Below, piece by piece: positions 60,083-64,000 of a DNA stretch of 64,000 nt. Location: the NCBI RefSeq assembly GCF_000333035.1, contig NZ_BANU01000002.1, positions 113,569 to 177,568 on the forward strand. The letters are read 5' to 3'. This DNA comes from Gordonia sihwensis NBRC 108236 (GTDB lineage Bacteria > Actinomycetota > Actinomycetes > Mycobacteriales > Mycobacteriaceae). A program made the translations under genes and the position numbers. The number at the start of each line of letters is the position of its first letter. Within the stretch, counting starts at the first letter, position 1. A model generated the notes under the pieces. The model saw only the letters and a program-made list of their open reading frames with translations. It did not search any database and was not told the DNA's origin.

Positions 60083-62527
60083 CTACCGCGCTGAGCGCTG
60101 GTACGGCTCGCATCCGGGCGGGGCCTCGGGTGCGGTGCGCGGCCCGAGCCGTGGAATGCCGAGGGTGACCGGATCGTCGCCGAGGACGAATCGCTCACCG
60201 TGATGGGCGAGTTCGACCGTCGGACCCGACAGCAGTCGGTAGGTCGCGGTGTCGGAGTCGACGGCGACGACGATGCGCGATTCGCGGATCATCATGCGGA
60301 ACGACATGTAGCTGAGCTTCGAGGGAAGGCGCGGGGCGAAGGTGACCTGACCGTCGAAGTCGCGCATCCCGCCGAATCCGGCGACGCAGTCGGTCCAGGC
60401 GCCGGCCAGGGCCGCGATGTGCAGTCCCGACGAGACGTTGTTGTGCAGGTCGTGCAGATCGGTGAATACCGATTCGCTCATCAGGTCGTAGGCGAGGTCG
60501 AGGTATCCGACCTCGGCCGCGGTGACCGCCTCGCAGCAGGCCGAGAGCGACGAGTCGCGCACGGTGATCGGGTAGTAGTAGTCGAAGTTCGCCAGTTTCT
60601 GCTCAGGGGTGAAGCGGTCGCCGAACAGGTACATGGCGAAGACGAGGTCGGCCTGCTTCACCACCTGCTTGCGGTACAGGTCGAAGTACGGGTAGTTGAG
60701 CAGCAGCGGGTACCTGCCCTTCGAGCGCTCGAAGTCCCACCGGTCGAGTTTGGTGAACGACTCGCACTGCTGGTGGACGCCGAGTGCGTCGTCGTAGGGC
60801 ACGGTCATATCGTCGGCGCACTGCGTCCAGAAGGCGGTCTCGTCGTGCGTCACGCCGAGCTGTCGTGCCACGACGGGCTGGCGCGAGCACGCGGCGACCG
60901 CGTCGCGCAGTGCCTGCTGGGCGGCGAGATTGGTGAAGACGTTGTTGTTGACGATCGCCGTGTACTCGTCGGGGCCGGTGATTCCGTCGATGCGGAACTT
61001 GCCCGCCGAATCGTGGTGGCCGAATCCGGCGAAGAACCTGGCGATCTCCACCAGCAGCTCGACGCCGCACTCGACCTCGAACGCCTCGTCGCCGGTGGCG
61101 CGGATGTAGCGGGCGGTGGCGTTCGCGATGTCGGCGGACACGTGGACTCCCGCGGTGCCGGCCGGCCAGTAGCCGGAGCACTCGTCACCGTTGATCGACC
61201 GCCACGGGAACATGGCGCCGTGCTGTGCGAGTTCGGCGGCCCGCGACCGGGCCTTGTCCATCGTGGCGTGCCGCCAGCGGAGTTCCTCGCCCGCGGCGGC
61301 GGGAACCGTGTACGTCAGCATCGGCAGCACGAAGCTCTCGGTGTCCCAGAACGTGTGGCCGTCGTAGCCGGGGCCGGTGAGCCCCTTGGCCGGGATGGCG
61401 CGCGATTGCCCGCGCGCACCGGCCTGCAGCACATGGAACAGGGAGAAGCGCACGGCCTGCTGGAGTTCGGGATCGCCGTCGAGTTCGATGTCGGCGTCGA
61501 GCCAGAACTCGTCGAGGTAGTCGGACTGCTCCTGTTTGAGGGCCTCCCAACCGGTCTCCTTGGCCATTGCCAGCGCGGCGTCCACCTGGGCGCGCAGCGC
61601 GGGCACCGACCGTCGGGCCGACCAGCCGTAGCCCATGTACTTGGTGAGCACCAGCTTGGTGCCCTGGGGCACGGCGGCCGCGACGGTGAGGCGTGCGAGG
61701 TCGCCGTCTGCGCGGATCGAGGTGTCCGCGGATGCGGGCAGTTCCAGTTCGTGGTCCATGCCCGCCGCCACGGCTAGTCCCGAGCGTGCGGTGTGGTGGA
61801 CGAGAACCGCGGAGAAGTCTTCGCAGTCCGCGAGATCGGCGACCAGTGGGCGCTCCAGCGCCGCCGCCAACCGCGGATCCTCTTTGGCGGAGGCCGCCCC
61901 GCCCATCGGCTCGTTGGCGAGCAGATCGGACTGGAGGACCAGTTTCATGTCTTCACCGATCGGCTCCACCTCGTAGTGGATCGCGGCGATGGTGCGCTTG
62001 GTGAACGAGACCAGTCGTTCGGATCGGATGCGGACGGTGCGCCCGGTCGGGGAGGTCCACAGGGTGCTGCGCCGCAGGGTGCCGGTGCGGAAATCGAGTA
62101 CACGTTCGTGCTCGACGGTGCGCCCGTACCTCAGGTCCATCGGCTCGTCCTCGACGAGCAGGCGGATGATCTTGGCGTCCGTCACGTTGACGACGGTCTG
62201 TCCGGACTCGGGGTAGCCGTAGCCGCTCTCGGCGTAGGGCAGGTCGCGCAACTCGTAGAACCCGCTCAAGTAGGTGCCCGGCTTGTCGACGGGTTCGCCT
62301 TCCTCGAAGCTGCCGCGCAGTCCGATGTGACCGTTCGACAGCGCGAACAGGGTCTCGGTGCGGCCGATCATGTCGATGTCCAGTCCCCGCCAGCGCAACT
62401 GCCACGGGCTGACGTCGAATCCCTCCACCGGGTGCACGCCGTGCTGCGGGATGTTGACCGGGTCCGTGTGGCTCGACGTGTCGCCGTGCGTGGTGTGGGC
62501 CAGCTCGCTGGTGGTCGGTTCGATCAC
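60083..62527 (-). CDS. GH65 disaccharide phosphorylase (trehalose/maltose/kojibiose type)
   Basis: Glycoside hydrolase family 65 protein, 814 aa, which phosphorolyses an alpha-glucosyl disaccharide to beta-glucose-1-phosphate and glucose. N-terminal super-sandwich domain ([30 protein letters not shown]), then the (alpha/alpha)6 barrel: [22 protein letters not shown] and the general-acid Glu in [28 protein letters not shown] (phosphate/aglycon side). The start GTG 62527 has GAAGGAC upstream. The partner HAD phosphomutase gene is 53 bp upstream; the same pair occurs in M. tuberculosis (Rv3400-Rv3401). Substrate remains open. Confidence 0.9.
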   Translation of the reverse strand: MIEPTTSELAHTTHGDTSSHTDPVNIPQHGVHPVEGFDVSPWQLRWRGLDIDMIGRTETLFALSNGHIGLRGSFEEGEPVDKPGTYLSGFYELRDLPYAESGYGYPESGQTVVNVTDAKIIRLLVEDEPMDLRYGRTVEHERVLDFRTGTLRRSTLWTSPTGRTVRIRSERLVSFTKRTIAAIHYEVEPIGEDMKLVLQSDLLANEPMGGAASAKEDPRLAAALERPLVADLADCEDFSAVLVHHTARSGLAVAAGMDHELELPASADTSIRADGDLARLTVAAAVPQGTKLVLTKYMGYGWSARRSVPALRAQVDAALAMAKETGWEALKQEQSDYLDEFWLDADIELDGDPELQQAVRFSLFHVLQAGARGQSRAIPAKGLTGPGYDGHTFWDTESFVLPMLTYTVPAAAGEELRWRHATMDKARSRAAELAQHGAMFPWRSINGDECSGYWPAGTAGVHVSADIANATARYIRATGDEAFEVECGVELLVEIARFFAGFGHHDSAGKFRIDGITGPDEYTAIVNNNVFTNLAAQQALRDAVAACSRQPVVARQLGVTHDETAFWTQCADDMTVPYDDALGVHQQCESFTKLDRWDFERSKGRYPLLLNYPYFDLYRKQVVKQADLVFAMYLFGDRFTPEQKLANFDYYYPITVRDSSLSACCEAVTAAEVGYLDLAYDLMSESVFTDLHDLHNNVSSGLHIAALAGAWTDCVAGFGGMRDFDGQVTFAPRLPSKLSYMSFRMMIRESRIVVAVDSDTATYRLLSGPTVELAHHGERFVLGDDPVTLGIPRLGPRTAPEAPPGCEPYQRSAR

Positions 62528-62579
62528 GGACGGTCCTTCTCGGGCTCGTAGCTGCTCGGTTCGGTGGCGCGGTGGGCGG

Positions 62580-63317
62580 TCAGTTCTCGGCGAGAAGATC
62601 GTCGAGGTCGGTGACGACGATAGAGGCACCGGCGGCTTTCATCGCATCCGACTGGCCGCTGCCCACGCGATCGATGCCCACGACGTAGCCGAAGTCACCG
62701 GCAGCGCCCGCGGCGACCCCGGACACCGCGTCCTCGAAGACCGCCGCGGCGGAGGGATCGACACCCATCAGTTCCGCACCCCGCAGGTACGAGTCGGGCG
62801 CGGGCTTGCCCGCGAGTCGCTCGGCGACGATGGTGTTGCCGTCGACGCGCTGTTCCACGAACTGCGTCAGTCCCGCGGCTTCGAGGACCTGCTCGCCGTT
62901 GCGGGAACTGGTCACCACCGCGATGTGAAGCCCTGCCTCGCGGGCGGCGTGCAGGTAGCGGACGGAACCGGGGTAGGCGGTGACGCCGTCGCGGGCGAGC
63001 GCGGCGAGAAAGGCGTCGTTCTTTCCGTCCGCGATCGATGCGGCGGTGTCGTCGTCGACGGTGATGCTCCGCGACGCGAGGAAGGTGCGCACGCCGTCCA
63101 TTCGGGGCCTCCCGTCGACGTAGTCGAAGTAGTCCTGGTCGGTGAACGGGCGGAGGCTGTCGGTCCGGCCTCCGATGTCGCCGCCGGCTCGTCGGGTGAG
63201 GAAGGTGTTGAACGCGTCCGTCCACGCGACGCGGTGCACCGATGCGGTGTCGGTGAGCACTCCGTCGAGGTCGAAGAGCGCAACCGTGATGTCATCAGGG
63301 AGTCCCAGCACGGTCAC
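62580..63317 (-). CDS. HAD beta-phosphoglucomutase-like protein
   Basis: HAD-superfamily phosphomutase, 245 aa. Catalytic Asp pair in LFDLDGVLTDTAS, Thr/Ser motif II in VVTSSRNGEQV, Lys in LAGKPAPDSYLRGAELM, and acidic motif IV in AVFEDAVSGVAAG. It should convert beta-glucose-1-phosphate from the GH65 phosphorylase to glucose-6-phosphate. GTG 63317 overlaps the upstream stop; GTG 63311 is possible. Confidence 0.9.
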   Translation of the reverse strand: MTVLGLPDDITVALFDLDGVLTDTASVHRVAWTDAFNTFLTRRAGGDIGGRTDSLRPFTDQDYFDYVDGRPRMDGVRTFLASRSITVDDDTAASIADGKNDAFLAALARDGVTAYPGSVRYLHAAREAGLHIAVVTSSRNGEQVLEAAGLTQFVEQRVDGNTIVAERLAGKPAPDSYLRGAELMGVDPSAAAVFEDAVSGVAAGAAGDFGYVVGIDRVGSGQSDAMKAAGASIVVTDLDDLLAEN

Positions 63318-64000
63318 GACGCTACCCGCCGATCGGGGTCTCTACCCGTCAGACGTGTCGTGTCCCCGGCGGCTGCATCCGCACGGGCCGGCGGGTGCGG
63401 ATTCGGCGGATGCAGATTCTTCGCTTGTCCGGGGTGGTGGATGGGGTTGAGGCGCCAGGGTTGGTCGGTGGTGGCTGGTCGCCAGGCCATGCGTCCGGCA
63501 TCGGGTCCGTCGGTGAGGATGGTGGTCTCCCATTGTCCGCGGTTGGTGCCGACGGCGCGGTTGTGGCGCCCGCGCGCGGCGCCGAGAGCATCGATGTCGG
63601 TGCGCCCTCCCGGGGTGATCCAGTCCGGTGCGTGGTGGGCTTGGGTTTGGGCGAAGGGTCGGTCGCAGCCGGGGGCGGTGCAACCACGGTCGCGGGCGAA
63701 CAACGCCAACCGCTGCGCTTTACTGGCGAACCGTGCCGCGCGGCCCTGGTAGAGGACTTCGCTGGTGTGATTCCGGAACACCGCCAGGTGCGGCACCGCG
63801 TCGGCGGCGAGCCGGACGAGTTCACCGATCGGGATGCGGGTGCCGGTGGCGGTCAACGCGATTCCGGCGTGGGCGGCGAGTTCTTGGTCGGTGACGGTGA
63901 TGACCAACTCCGCTGGTATCCGGTTCGGTGCACCGAGTCCGCCGTGGGCGAGAACGTAATCACACAACGCCAGCAGCGCGTCGTGCGTGCGTTGGGCGGC
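63314..64000 (-). CDS. 13E12/DUF222 HNH endonuclease-like protein, 5' part outside window
   Basis: The C-terminal ~228 residues of a DUF222 (13E12 repeat family) protein. The N-terminal helix-rich DUF222 part is cut by the window end. The HNH domain is here: GRAARFASKAQRLALFARDRGCTAPGCDRPFAQTQAHHAPDWITPGGRTDIDALGAARGRHN, with the Cys pair (CTAPGC), HH and a later His. These are widespread in mycolata, often multi-copy, and tied to mobile elements; function is unproved. Its stop overlaps the HAD start. Confidence 0.85.
   Translation of the reverse strand, partial: AAQRTHDALLALCDYVLAHGGLGAPNRIPAELVITVTDQELAAHAGIALTATGTRIPIGELVRLAADAVPHLAVFRNHTSEVLYQGRAARFASKAQRLALFARDRGCTAPGCDRPFAQTQAHHAPDWITPGGRTDIDALGAARGRHNRAVGTNRGQWETTILTDGPDAGRMAWRPATTDQPWRLNPIHHPGQAKNLHPPNPHPPARADAAAGDTTRLTGRDPDRRVAS

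Noticed and set aside
1..64000. CRISPR array, rRNA genes or insertion sequence
   Set aside because: No regularly spaced repeats, no rRNA segments and no transposase frames with terminal inverted repeats were recognised while reading the window.

Overview
The window is high-GC actinobacterial chromosome with a mycolic-acid (Mycobacteriales) character. It carries two MspA-type porins, an MmpS-like protein, an MprB-PepD pair, and gene order matching the Mycobacterium tuberculosis stretch mprB-pepD-moaB2-mscL ... 5-FCL-galU-moeA-rimJ-sepX ... pmt/rsmI-pabB-metG. Gene content fits Gordonia or a close relative; this assignment is an inference from content and synteny, not from a database search.

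Left arm (1-17.6 kb): the end of the envelope-stress kinase MprB, the HtrA-type protease PepD, a molybdopterin protein, two porins, heme oxygenase behind a probable IdeR box, MscL with a long proline-rich tail, NhaA, a Ruc-type redox chaperone behind a CIRCE operator, folate, UDP-glucose and molybdopterin genes, RimJ, SepX/GlpR, an MmpS-like protein, a lytic transglycosylase, and a MerR/TipA-type regulator broken by a deletion and a frameshift.

Satellite (17,662-28,264): a 10.6 kb element sits in the 3' half of a tRNA-Ala(CGC) gene between 48-bp perfect repeats. Rightwards it carries an XRE regulator and a tyrosine integrase. Leftwards it carries one compact, overlap-coupled operon: excisionase, small genes, a DUF2742-like protein, a RepA-like ATPase, an HNH endonuclease, large terminase, portal, minor head protein, scaffold, major capsid protein and two head-tail connectors. 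No tail, lysis or prohead-protease gene is visible. This is the layout of a capsid-forming phage satellite that would need a helper phage for tails and lysis, and it recalls phiRv1/phiRv2 of M. tuberculosis. It is the most interesting system in the window.

Nitrogen and metal block (29.9-43.1 kb): ureABC-EFGD, an ammonium transporter, an Opp/Nik-type ABC transporter on the other strand, an ArsR regulator with a His-rich C-terminal region, and paired crcB genes. ureC has a 2-nt insertion and an in-frame stop inside its active-site region, and one ABC permease has a 1-nt frameshift, so both nickel-related functions look damaged unless these are sequence errors.

Right arm (43.2-64 kb): carboxylesterase, an ESX-like/DUF1023 hydrolase pair, a diiron AurF-type oxygenase with a ferredoxin-fused reductase, a CPA1 antiporter, a universal stress protein, an MFS exporter, protein mannosyltransferase, RsmI, a TDT transporter, PabB, MetG, a GH65 disaccharide phosphorylase with its partner HAD phosphomutase, and a truncated 13E12 (DUF222) HNH protein running off the end.
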